A stretch of DNA of 64,000 bases from Ptychodera flava (Eukaryota > Hemichordata > Enteropneusta > Ptychoderidae): NCBI RefSeq assembly GCF_041260155.1, contig NC_091944.1:19442272-19506271 (forward strand). Reading direction: 5' to 3'. The translations under genes and the position numbers were made by a program. The notes beneath the pieces are model-generated. The model saw only the letters and a program-made list of their open reading frames with translations, was not told the DNA's origin and did no database searches. Position 1 is the stretch's first letter. The number at the start of each line of letters is the position of its first letter. Positions 49,861 to 62,800 of this stretch are shown piece after piece.

Positions 49861-51954
49861 TTTCGTTGTTAGTATGGTTGTTTACGTCATTGAAGTTCCT
49901 TACTTAGGACCTAAAGTCTGGGGTATGGACTGAAGTCCGTACTCGGTCGCACGCGTTGGCGATCTGTGTAAAAACTGACGCTTTACGGTGAACAGAAATG
50001 CTGTCTCACGGGAGTAATTTAGCTTGATAAATAGGTTTTTTTTGACTGAAAGGAAGATGACGTCAAAACTCACAGTACATGTATTATTGTTTGATGAGTT
50101 TACCGGTCTCAACAGGACAAAAACACCAACTTCTGCTCGTAAGGAGGTGAGGAAGCGTACAGCAGTCAGCACATGCAATATGTACATGTGTTCGTAAACC
50201 CTTTCCTATTAAAGTAATGTAGGGGGCGCTGCCCAGTCCAGGACAAGCCGGCCGGTCCGGGTCCTGCGACCGGCCACTGGAACGTGGATTCATTGGAGTT
50301 GCTGCCCTTGCAGTTGGACCTTTTAATAAATATTGTTGGAAAGGGGGGGGGGGGGGGTGCTTGGAAATTTATTTGAGAAGCATTTTTTCTCCCTGTTCAA
50401 CTTTAAATTTTTGTACTTTCCTTCTTAGAGGAATCTTTGTGTTTAACACAGACAACATCCCGGTGAAATAACAAAAGTAACTGAAGTTAGCGAAGCAATG
50501 TCCATCTGCACACTCTACGTCTTGCATAGAGCATGCATGTGCAGATACCTGTATCTACAGCAGGTGGCTAATTGAAAATGTTTTGGAATACGACTAAAAT
50601 CTTATTCTGCTTCCACAGTTCTTCCCGGATTTGATTTTTCGTCTCGTGTCAAAGAGGATCTTAATCTGTATTTATTGTGCTATCCATTCCACAAAGTGGA
50701 AGAAACAATGTATTTGGTTGTTTAATTCATAATTGGAAACCAAGATAATGTAAAACAAGCAGGAAAATGTAAGTTTATGGGATTCCTCACGCTTGCAGCT
50801 GGGCAGGTTTTTCAAAGGCACAGAGAGACAAATGGGTGGCACGCTTGTTGGTCGGAGGGGAGTCGCAGGGAGGGTTGAAGCTTACTTTCCTCCCTGGGTG
50901 AGAAAAAAAATAACGACATTTTGGATTTATGTCATGTATTATACTTTTAAAACTGGTGACAGCGGGCAATATGACAACGAACCGGCCTCTTCCCCCCCCC
51001 CCCAGTCATGTTCATAGCACGACAATTCAAGCGCGTTTTCGTGTATTTCTCTGGTCCATTTAGGGTAATGTGCATTTTAGAGAGCTTCTGGCGTTTTGTT
51101 GCCAAGGCTATTCACTTTCTGTTTTGTTTTCAGTCTTCAACCAACTTGCATCCCTCTCCATGGCCATGCATTGTGTGTGGACAAATTAATGCCAGTGCTA
51201 TTTCTGCCAAGTACAACAGTTGTGATAATAATAGAGCAAAATCGGGTTCTATTTTTCTCACAAACTAAAGCAAAACCTTTTGCCTTTGTGCAGAGCGGAA
51301 TCTCCCCCGCCTCGGCGCAAAGAAAATAAATGTTCCAAGACCTCGGGATATAAAATACAGTCCACCCACATTGGAAATTTATTCTAAAATCTGCAACTCA
51401 GATCAGTGCGATTACATCCCTGGACTGGAAATAAGTGAGAACAGACGATATTAATTTTTTCAAGATCGCCAATACACTCTCATATTATCACCAATTTTCG
51501 CAATTTGCTATTTTCAGTACTTTTTTAACAATCCTTTTGGAATGTCATTCTTGCGTCTATTTGTTTTTATTTGCTTTGGCTAAAATTTATACAGTGGTTT
51601 TAAGTTGTCACGTTCCTGCATGTGGTTGTATCTTAAGTTTCTGTGGTCTTGTCTATTGTTCAATGTCTTTTCTGGTCACTGTCACAATTCTAATCGCCCA
51701 AATTGGAACAATAAAGATTATATTGTATTGTATTGTATCAGCTAAGACCTGAGTCCTAAGTAACTAAGACTCCTCTTTAAGTCCGAGAAAAATTAAACAT
51801 CGGTAACGACCGTGACCTGATTCAGTGAACAAAACTGGATGTAAAACAAAGTGCATCGTCCGGGACCAAGCGTTTTTCTGACCACTGATTAAATGAGACA
51901 GCTGCTTTCTTTTATCCCTGGGTTATCACACATTTTTTGTCGATATATTCATTG
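49861..51954. other. DCAF13 upstream region and intergenic DNA
   Basis: The DCAF13 promoter should lie just above 49860. Beyond it are a GC-rich palindromic patch (near 50240-50280), a G run at about 50343-50356, a C run near 50993 and a TATTGTATTG run near 51720. No gene was recognised. Confidence 0.4.
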
Positions 51955-51961
51955 TTTTAAC

Positions 51962-51994
51962 CATAGAAGTAGAGGCGCGCCTCTACTGTCTATG
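51962..51994. repeat. 33-bp micro-palindrome (CATAGA type)
   Basis: CATAGAAGTAGAGGCGC, then GCCTCTACTGTCTATG overlapping at the centre: a near-perfect palindrome lacking one base in the left arm. Flanks TTTTAAC and TTAAACC are similar but not identical; TTAA occurs on both sides. Confidence 0.65.
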
Positions 51995-52614
51995 TTAAAC
52001 CTTTAACGTTTGCTTCCCGCGGACGGGATAAGCGGCCAAAAGAACAATTACAATTAACCGGGGGGGGGGGTCTCTACACCTGAATTGAGTCAAATTGAGG
52101 CTGAAATTAATGGACTCGGAAATAGTTCCACATTAATCACTTATGATCTATGGAGTATTTAGCGTTATATATCGTTCGTTAGTTAGGCACAAAGTGTTGT
52201 GGGCAAAGGCTCCCAGGGAAACCCATTGAGCTCGGCTGGTAGTCAAATCTTTGTGTCGACTCACTCCAGACTTACTGGCCCAGTTCGATAGTTTGTTTTC
52301 CAAATGTAATAAATTCATTCATTCATTCACCATGTAATAAGAAGGGGGAACAAAAAATGCAATGACCAATAACTTTTTTCCAATAATCGGCAAAAAGTTG
52401 AATTTTGTATTCAAAGCCTTTGTCCTTGAACGACTGTAAAAAGTTGTTCTCCTTATAAGCTTAAGCTTACTATCAATATAAGTTTATCGGCAATGCATAT
52501 GGGCAACTCGTGATACATATGCCTGTCATCACGGAATTTCATGGAGGTATGCAGTTTAATATCAAGCAAATAGTTGACCCTTTTCCCGAAAATTACATGT
52601 GCTCATATGCCTAC

Positions 52615-52992
52615 TAAGGCCAAAAATATAAATTGTGCTGTTCCGATAACATGGTTTTCAAAAATAGGGTCGGCAGGATTTTTTTTCCAAAATATTTTTA
52701 TTTTTAAATGTGCATATTTTAGGGGTTCAGCTAGGGCGAACAAACACTGGCCACAACATTTCCAGAAAAATGTATCATACATATAAAAGGGGGAAAAAAA
52801 GCATAAAAGACATCCTCGTTCAAGCAAAAATCAAATGCCAAGTAAAGAACGCGTGATTTTACTGTTTTTTTTTTCTTTCTGTTTTTTTTTTACTTCCGTG
52901 TTTACGTAGCTCTAAAAAGTTAAGGGTCGGCAGGTAAAAAATAAGGTAGGTAGGGTTATCGGAACAGCACAATTTTTTTTGTTCGGCCTAAT
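52615..52992. mobile_element. Inverted-repeat MITE (AATTGTGCTGTTCCGATAAC ends)
   Basis: The left arm has AATTGTGCTGTTCCGATAAC and the right arm its exact reverse complement. Outer bases GGCC occur at both extremes (GGCCAAAAATATA and TTTTTGTTCGGCC). About 375 bp, AT-rich, no coding capacity. A GGTCGGCAGG motif is repeated inside each arm. Confidence 0.78.
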
Positions 52993-53014
52993 CATAGACC
53001 CTCGAGGGTCTATG
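52993..53014. mobile_element. 22-bp perfect palindrome with exact flanking duplication
   Basis: CATAGACCCTC followed immediately by its reverse complement. Flanked by GCCTAAT on both sides (52986-52992 and 53015-53021), or 8 bp if the shared G is counted. It sits at the outer end of the MITE at 52615-52992. Confidence 0.75.
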
Positions 53015-53021
53015 GCCTAAT

Positions 53022-53804
53022 ATAATACAACAGAAACGAAAGTTACGTGTCAGCGTGATGGGGTGATGTATTGGATTGCGCCACCATCAGGTGACCACGA
53101 ATGTTTTACTGGGTCACATGTTTATGTTTGAACTCATCACTGACCCAGCAAAGTTACAATGCACAAGTGTTTTATTGTGCACGAGTCCGTGTGTACAAAA
53201 GTGGACCTTTCTTCGCGGAATGTAGCGTATGTACATGTATATGTCAGTAAGGATTTATTACCGTTTCGAACACTGGTACAGCCGACCGACAGAGTAACGC
53301 ACTTCGTACCGTACAACTGTTGAACTAGACAAGGATTGAAGGAACAGCAGCATGTTGTGATCATACGGCACAACGTTAACGGTGAAGCCGTCACGTCGCC
53401 TTGCAGGCCGGCTGGTAAATTTATACCGGTAAATCCAACGGCAGTATACAGCGGCGTTGCAAAGTGGAAAGTGGTCACAGTTCACTTGGGCAAGAAATTC
53501 TTTTAAATTTTGAGTGTGCCGCTACACTTCCGTATCAGATATTGCCAGATTATTTACAACACTGTTCTTGAACTTGAAGTTACACTTTTTTACGCCGCAA
53601 TCTGGCAGGAAATCGTTTTGCCGTCCGACCCAAATACCCAGGCAAAACCTCGAGCTACTGTACTACAGCTCGTACAGTGTAGAAGTTCAAACCTGGCTGA
53701 AAGCGATTTCACTGGCAGTACCAGTACAGAGAGAGTGACACTCACCACTCGCACTGCAGGAAGTTCAACATATTGTTTGTGGTAACACTGATTACAGGTA
53801 GATC
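53022..53804. other. Upstream region of the SLC6-type gene
   Basis: Likely promoter and 5' UTR. TGATTACAG lies just before the start codon, so an upstream non-coding exon spliced near 53798 is possible. Open frames here are not supported. Confidence 0.4.
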
Positions 53805-56800
53805 ATGGCTGCTTCTCCAGATGAAACGACACCTCTGAATGGACAACATGAGAGTTCAATGACCTTCGGAACTTCAGAAGGTGACCATGACCGACTGGAG
53901 GAAAATAAGGTAAAGTTATGATACCGATCATAATTTTTCAACTACAACTTAAGAAACTAATCAGGTTGTTGTTGTTTATGTTATTATTTGTCAGTAAAAT
54001 TGAAGGTGGTTAATAATCTTGTTGTTGTTGTCGTCAAAAACATTTGTCAAGACTAAAGTACGTACACCAAATTGGCCTTTCATAATTGTCTGTATATAAG
54101 GACAGCACCAAATGCGAATAATGTTCTTCATTCTTCAGTATTAGTAAAGGCCTTTGTTGGCACCGGATTGTCTCATCAAAAAATTTACCCAGCAGATTTA
54201 AATTTCAATGGAAAAAAAAGACTATCACACCTACACAGACTAGAACAAAGGCGATCCCAGGGATGGCGAACAGTGCCTTTGAATATGACATGCAACAACA
54301 ACAACAACATGATTTGTAAAGTTCCCATTTGCACCATTGGCATTGTTGGTATTGTTATGACGAGGGACCATATCACATCCATGGTTATAGCTCTGTGATA
54401 CCTCCATTATTAACCCTTTGAGAGCCAAAGTCCTTATATACGGTACAGGAGATGTACCAGAGGACTGGAAAATTGCAAATGTCACACCTATATTCAAAAA
54501 GGGCAGCAAATCGGAGCCAGGCAACTATAGGCCCATCAGTCTCACTTCAGTTTGTGGCAAGCTTCTTGAATCTATCATACGGGACAGCATAGTACAGCAT
54601 CCAGAAGCAAACAACTTAATTCATAACACTCAACATAGATTTCGACAACAGAAATCATGCCTGACCACAGTCCCTCTATAGATAGAGGGACTGTGGCCTG
54701 ACCAACCTGTTAGAATTCATGGATGATCTGACAAGTTACATGGATAACGATGTACCAGTTGACATAATATACTTAGACTTTGCTAAAGCTTTGGACAAAG
54801 TATCCCATATGAGACTGCGAGAGAAAATGATGAGTCTTGGCATTAGTGGTGAAGTCCTACGCTGGGTCCAGGAATGGTTGAAAGGCAGAAAGCAGCGAGT
54901 TATAATAAATGGTATAGCATCTGGTTGGAAAGACGTTATAAGTGGTGTGCCACAAGGGTCAGTACTTGGCCCCATACTGTTTTTGATTTTTATAAATGAT
55001 ATCGACCATGGAATACTTTCGAGACTGAAGAAATTTGCCGACGATACAAAAATTTACCGTCCACTATGCAACGAACATGATATTAAAATTTTGCAAGATG
55101 ACTTAAACAAGTTGGAACGATGGTCAAATTAGAATGGCAAATGGCCTTCAATGCAACAAAATGTAAGACTATGCGCATTGGACAGAAAAACCCAAACAAC
55201 ACGTATAACATGGACAACACAAGTCTACAAAATACGGATGAAGAGAAGGACCTAGGCATCACTATACAGTCAAACCTGAAACCAACAAGACAATGTGTAC
55301 AGGCAACCAAGTCAGCGATCAGAATGCTAGGTTTAATCAAAAGGACTTTCACGCACAAATCCAAAGACATCATTCTTTGCTTATATAAACAGTTGGTTTG
55401 GCCAAGACTCGAGTACGCAGTTCAAACTTGGTCCCCATGGTTACAAAAAGACATAGCACTTATAGAAAAAATCCAATGAAGAGCAACGAAACTAATTCCA
55501 GAACTTCGCAACGTAAACTATGCAGATAGACTCAAATGCCTTGGACTAACAACTCTTGAACATAGAAGACAACGCGGAGACATTATTGAAACTTTCAAGA
55601 TTCTACACCACCACGACTTGTGTGATCTCTCCTTTCAAAAAACATCTTTCTGCAAAACACGTGGACACAATTTAAAGTTGCTCAAACCATCAGTGAGACG
55701 CGACATACGGAAGTATTTCTTTACATCCAGAATCGTTAATAAGTGGAATAGTCTACCAGCCAGCATTGTTAACTCAAAAGATGTGAACACTTTTAAGCAT
55801 GAATACGACCGCTACGAAGCAGCTACAACGATCTATAATCCACTAGGATACCTTCCCCTTTATTTGAACTGAACTGAACTTTTAATCCAGTCAATTTTTT
55901 CAGATTTTTGTCAAAATTTTTATAACAAACTGAAGCCAATGAAATGTGATGTGCATTTGGTCCAAAATTATCAAAAAATTAAGGAAAAATTCATAAAAAT
56001 TGGTAAAAATGTTGCACTAAAATTTTGATGGGAACGATAACAGCTCTCAAAGGGTTAACTGTTCCATAGTTCCTCCATAATTGGTCAAACATTACCTAGC
56101 TTACCACAATTCTTTAGCCCAACCATTCCCTTTGATATGTGTGATTTGTGTTGTACTGAAATACAACCAAGGGAGTATATAACTAAGGCTTCATGGAACA
56201 TAGTGAAATCTCGGCTTTGCTTTCTGTTTAATCATTGATGGCACAGTGATAATCCCAGCCACAAGTAGATCAGTGGCATGATTTAACTCTGGTTTCTTTT
56301 TATTTCAATTGTTGCTGTATGAAGTGTACTGATATCAGTTAGCTGTGATTATGATGACCCCTGACCCACAGCCTCATATAGAAAATTGCTTTGGCTGTAT
56401 CAGTTTTATCTGCACATAGGGCAGGCCATAGCCCGAGGGACTGTTTTCAAGCTACTGGCTGTTTTCTGCCTTGTGAAATATTGACTATAAGTATTACCAT
56501 CTGCACCAACAAACTTTTATTAGACATGGATAGCATGTTAAAAGTATCTATAATTTTGAGTTTTCTGGAAAGTTCAGAAAATTTTCAGCTAATAATATTT
56601 TCTTTATAGATTTTTGTGTCATTTTTGACCCCCCCCCACCCCCAATCCTATGTCCATTCCTAAATTCAGTTTAGTGACTGCACAGTAGCACCCTACAAGA
56701 AAAGCAAGTATCAAATACTGGTATGTTTATACTGGTAACAAAATTTCAAACATGTGACAGCAATATTCTCTAAGTCTAACTCCTTGTTTGTCATGACTGA

Positions 56801-59800
56801 TAAACCGTGAAGGCAGTTATTTTGACTAAATAAAAAAAAATATATATATATATAAAGTTTCAGAGAAGATTAAACTCTCATGCCTTAACCTCTATCTATG
56901 GGTTTTTATAATTCAGGCATATTGACAAAAAGTCATGGTGAATACCAAGTGATTACCACTTGTATGAAAAAACATTACTCAGCTATATTTGAGCAAGATA
57001 AAATATGCTTATTTTTATGTACCATTACTCTGCACTGTTGTTACCGTTGTGAAAGTTGCTGGTACTTTTTGTGTACATTTTTGTCACCAAATGAAATGTC
57101 AAAACCTTTATGATAATACGACTAAATTTAAGCATTCACTCTAGTCAAGCTGGTACATGTCTTGAAATAACTTTTTTGTGCAAAGCATACACACTGTGCA
57201 TGTCTGGTTGTACATAATCATGCACCTGTTTACAATACAAATTTGTGCGCTTTCAGTGACCAGAGTGAGGCTTATCAATCATATATTCGATATTCCAAGT
57301 TATCGCCATCACTGTATGTGAGCTCTTCCCTTTTGGACTCTTGGGGAATAAAGGCCATTTTTGGTCTTTTTTTGTCTTTACCACCTGTGCACTCCATGGT
57401 ATTGTGGAGAAAAATATGAAATATTGTTTTAAAGGGTTATTTTTAGAGAGTACCATATTTCCTTTATTGTATGTTAATTGATTGGGAAGCTATAATAAAA
57501 CCTATCTTAAATCGTTTGTTATACCCTGTTCAAAACTGAAAGCAATAAACAAGTAAGCCAAATTACATCAACAGGAGTGGCTTGAGCCATTCATATATAT
57601 CTTGTTCACATTGGCAACCCAACTGAAATTTGGGCCGACGCAAAATAATTGTCCTTTTGGGATTAAATTTGGTCCGTGTCCACACTTACCGGTACCAGAA
57701 TTAGGGCCGACGTAACTTTACCTTCCTTTGTGACCTCTGACCTGTCAAAGTTCAAAATGGCGCATTTGATTAATGGCACGCTGTTTCTACTGTTCATGAT
57801 TTTCCTGCGTTTTTACGCACAAGAAGGGCAAATATGACTACCACTCACCCTTTTAATCATCGGAGAGATCTTCACTATTTATTGGATGAGCATATGGTAT
57901 ATATAAGACCGCGGTGGAGAAATAACCAGTGCGCGGCATTTTTGACATGCCTCTCTAGTCTATTACGTGCACTGTGGAATCGAATGACATGGTCTCGTTT
58001 GCGGAACAAAGGTTGGTGGGAAGTTCTGCGTACATGGGATGATATTAAAATGTAAAGACTGGATTGAAAACTTTCGATAGGTGTAAACTTTAGTTTCAAA
58101 CGTCGTTTGTTTTGTGCGAATAGGGTGACTAGTTCAACTTCGATCCATGGCGGAGGCCTGGTCAACTGGGACCAGGGCCGACGTAACGTGTCCACACTGG
58201 CGATTTGCGTCGGACCAAATTTTGAGTCGGCCATGAACCCCCCCTTCTCACCGGGACCAAACTGTGTCGGCCCAGGGCCGACTCAGCGTGTCCACATTGG
58301 TTTTTTACGTCGGCCCCGGCCCAGGCCCGGACCTAGGCCGACGCAAAGTCGTCAATCTGAACAGGCAAATACTGCCATAATCTTGAACAAAGCCATTTAA
58401 ACATGTATTTATTTATTTATCTAATCTGCATTGTGATAGCAAGCAAACTGATTTTCTGTATGGTTACTGGTAACTGTTTGTGTTTCTAGACAACTGCAAA
58501 TTCCAAGCAAATTATGATGATCCAGTGCCAACATAGGTCTCAGCTAGGCGACTGATGCCGTATGTTGTGGGTTCGAATCCGATTGAAAACTATCCGTATT
58601 TTCTATCCTGGGTCGGTAACACTGCTGGTGGACAGAATTGTCCCCGAGGTTATCGTTCGCCCAGTTAAAGCGATGAAATTCGTTTCTTCGCTTCGATAAA
58701 GTGTGTATGTGCGATGTATGATAGTGAGCATGCGTGCGTGAGTGCTTCACAAACTCTACAACGTGTTGAAAGGTCTCAGTCAGAAAAATGTAACAACTTA
58801 GCCGGCTATTGAACCACTCTTTTTTGGGAGTGGAGATTTAGCCGACTGGTTCTGTCTCAGGCCTCTCAGCTAGGCGACTGATGCCGTATGTTGTGGGTTC
58901 GAATCCGATTGAAAACTATCCGTATGCATATCAGAATTAATTTATTTATATGCCAAATTTGCAGAAATAATTTGATGGTAATTTACATGATGACGCTACG
59001 AGTATGACAAGAGTGTATGGCTTTGGCTACACCGCCTCCCAAGTCCGAGCTGGGGATGTGGGGTAGCCAATGGCTGTTTACATGATAGCGCGCCGTTGTG
59101 TTTTAGGTTACCAGATTTTATCAGGATATTAATGCTGTCTTCTCTGCAGTGCGAATTTTAAGCTCTTTGCTATAGATACGTATACATCCTTATTAAGGTA
59201 CATTACTTGGTACATTACTTGGTACATTACTTGGTATATTACACGGTACATTACACCACTTTTTATCATAAATTATGAATACAGAGATTTCTACAGTAAT
59301 CATTTAAAGAATTTAATCAAGACACAACAGAAAAAATTGCGTGTTAACCACTTTTATGTCAGGCCTATACTGCCAAATCAGTAAAAAGTGGTACAAAGCT
59401 CAAACTTGTACGTATGTTCACCTGCATGTATGTCAACAGCGGATCAAGTCTATAAAAATCATGTTTACACTATGTTTTCAGAGGCCTTCAACTTTTCAAG
59501 CTTTTGTGAGGGTAGTTTGTTCAAACTTTCCTAAATGAATCTTTCAACCATAGTCTTTCAAAATCAAGAACAAAAATTGGCGGTCACTGTGCAAATTTTG
59601 ATACTAGAGAAACAAATTACCCAAAATTTATTGATATTTGAAATTCAAAATGGCCGCTGTCCCTAAGTTAACTTTATGGAGTAAAGTAAAATTTTCATTT
59701 TTTGATAAACAAAGACGATGGAAAGTTTTCTCACTCCAAGAACTCTAAAATGAACCCCCACAAGTGGTAGATCAGAAAGGAATTGTAAATGTCCAAATAT

Positions 59801-62800
59801 CTGTCCCCAAGGCACATTCTTCCTTAAAGTTAACTATATGTTTTCAGGGGCCTTCAAATTTTCAAGGTTTTGTTAAAATGTGACAAATGAGACATGTGGG
59901 ACATGTTGTGCCTGACAAGTTTTAACCAACTTGACCTGATTGGGACTTATGGTATGAACTTGAAAGGATAAAGGTTAAAAGTAATCAGTATTTTGTCCAG
60001 CATAAGTATTGAAATACAGTCACACTGTGTTAGAAATCAGTGCCTGTCTGAAGGACCTTTCATAATAAATGAAGAAAAATACTAGTATACATAATGTTGA
60101 ATTGCTTTTCAGATTAGCTTTGGTCTAGCAGTCATCAGTTTTGCCTAAGGGTATTACCACTAAACCCTTTTGATTTGAAATGGTCAAATGAACTTAGAAA
60201 ATGAATAGTGCATAGTTTTTACAGGTCAAATCAATAAAGAAAATCATGATTTTAGAAGAGTCTGAGACATGTTTATCATGTGTAGAATATAAAATTAAAC
60301 ACTGTTGGCAGACTATGTAATTCTCCCCGTGTTAACCTTTTACCTGCCAGACAGTATCACTTCCCCATCTGCCAAGTCAGTAAAAAGTGGTATTTAGCCA
60401 AATAGTATTTTCACCCACTTGGCTTGGTATGTCATATCAGCTTCAGTCTGTTAAAATCATGTTTACAGTATCTCTGTCTTCAGGGACCTTCAAATCTTCA
60501 AGTCTTTGTTAAAATGCACCATATTGGACATGTTTTGCTTCACTAACTTTAACCAACTTGTCTTGATGGTGACATATATGAACTTGGCAGGAAAAAGATT
60601 AAACTTCAAAAGGAAAAAGTTGTACAGCAGCTGTCCATCTCCATTCACTCCTTTCATTTCAATTATTTCAGAGTAATACAGAGACCAATGAAGCTCCCAG
60701 AGGCCAGTTTCGTTCCACAATCAGTATGGTACTATCGCTGACTGGCTGTGTGGTTGGCACTGGTAACATTTGGAGATTTCCTAGAATTGTTGCAAACAAC
60801 AGTGGGGAAGGAGGTACGGTACATCCTAACCAGTTTTCAATAGCACAGCACGCAACCTTATAACCTGTTCACACCCTGTGTCAACATAGACAAGTCCACA
60901 TTCACCATTGTTTTGTAGATAAGTGAGGTAAACCATTGTAGTGATAGGGGAAAGGCATCATGTCCCCGTGGGGTGAGGTGGGTTACTGACACATGACTCA
61001 AAGGGATACAGTGATTGGGCAAGACCAGAGTAGCGGACTCACAATCAGAAAATTGAGGATATTGGCCAGGTGATGAAAACCTCAACCAGTAAATTGAATT
61101 CAGCCCCTTTAATTTTCAGTAAATAAATAAATAAATAATGAAAGGAGGGTAGCTATATGAAAGAAAGAAAGAAAGAACGAAGGGTTTGGTGTTTTTTCAG
61201 TATATTTGCTGAATTTTACACCAAAACATGATTAATTGCCAAGCCTGTGCCCATTGCTTATGATTTATATAGAGGCTAACAAAGCATCAGTCTGTAATAT
61301 GTTAGAAATAAACTCACCAGGTCTGCCCATGTCAAATTCATAATCATCAATAAAAGTGGCCATTGCATAGGGCATACTGTCGTTATTAACAAGCTGGATG
61401 AATGGTGTACAGGCATGTGTACAAAGAAATAAAAAAGCCCTCAGGGGCTGTTAACAAGACTTAAATTAAAGTACATCAGAGGTATTGTGTGGGTAATATA
61501 TGTCTGAGTATGTTATTATCAGGGCAGAGGTAGCAATCTGCTTCGGCGACCTTTCAACTGTAAGTGCCAGGATGTAAATAGCTGTGATTTTCCATGGATT
61601 CATATATTGGTAATAAATGAAAAAAAAATCCAGAGGCGCAAATAATATTACTTTGAGTATGTTTGAAGAGAAAAAAAAATTGGTGATGATTGTAGCACAT
61701 CTAAAATCCTCGGTGTTATTAAAAACAAATTGTCTAGTTAAGACTAATGTATCAGTTTGTAGGGAATAGAAAATACCATAGACTAACTCAGCACTCATCA
61801 TTGGTGGAAAGGAATCTGTGAAATTCATGCTTCATTTCAACAGAATGTGTCAATTGTCAATTATTTTTAGCTATCTCATCATCACGCTCTATTTGTGCAG
61901 TAGACTTGAATCTATAAACAATGATTGACTGTAACTTACATCTTGTCATCCAGAAACTATATATTCTAGATTTTTATTTAAAATAAGTTTTGAATTGCAA
62001 CTGTCAATTTATCTACAGATTTATTAAGGATGTAATGAAAATGCTGCTGAAAATTGTGCATTTCAGAATCAACAAACCTCTAGCATTCTACTATGCGTGG
62101 TTCCCTTTTTTGCATATCAATACATGCAATTGTACCGTATCCATGAAGTTGCGGTCTTTGTCATCGTAATATTGTATAGGTCAAAGGTCACCGAAAAATA
62201 CATAATTTTGGCACAAACTTCTGTATACCACATGTACCGTTGCAAGAGCTCGACTGTCAGACATTTCCGTTGATAGAAAGTGTAGCCACTTCGATTTTGC
62301 CCAGTTGCTACAGATCTGACTTTGAATAAAAAACATGCACTCATAGCTTGGTGGTTAATATCTGTTTTCACAGAGAAGCATTTGTACATGCACGACTGAT
62401 GACCATATAACCATACACATAATCAAGCTGGATTAGACATCACCTGTCAGTGATAACATTCAACATATCACACACATGCAGGCTGTGTTGACTACTTTAA
62501 CACCAGGCATTTCAACATGAATTTCTGGAATAGAACAAGAAACTATTTTATATATAAACAACTTTTCTCAGAATTATATAAGAAAATTACCGCTAATGAA
62601 GCATCAATTTTCAGAATTTCCCCACATCAAATCCTCTTCAAAATTTTCTCCATGTAGAGTATAACTTTAATCTTTGAATTATTTACAGGTGCCTTACATT
62701 TCCTGATAATATGGGCGTTCTTTCTGTTTATGTGGTCCATGCCCATGATGCTGATAGAGTATGCAACTGGTCGATTTTCCAAAGTTTGCGTTGTGGAGTC

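Larger units (their letters stand above)
54410..56058. mobile_element. Family C TTAA-bounded MITE, split by a LINE
   Basis: Left end TTAACCCTTTGAGAGC and right end GCTCTCAAAGGGTTAA: perfect 16-bp inverted termini. Without the LINE (about 54430-55880) only about 200 bp of AT-rich MITE sequence remains, mostly on the right. Confidence 0.78.

Noticed and set aside
54666-54695. Rho-independent terminator-like hairpin
   Set aside because: Eukaryotic context, no U tract, and flanking target duplication shows that it is an insertion.
58540-58600. Functional tRNA gene
   Set aside because: The B box is good, but I could not find matching acceptor and anticodon stems, and an identical copy lies 324 bp away, which fits a SINE.
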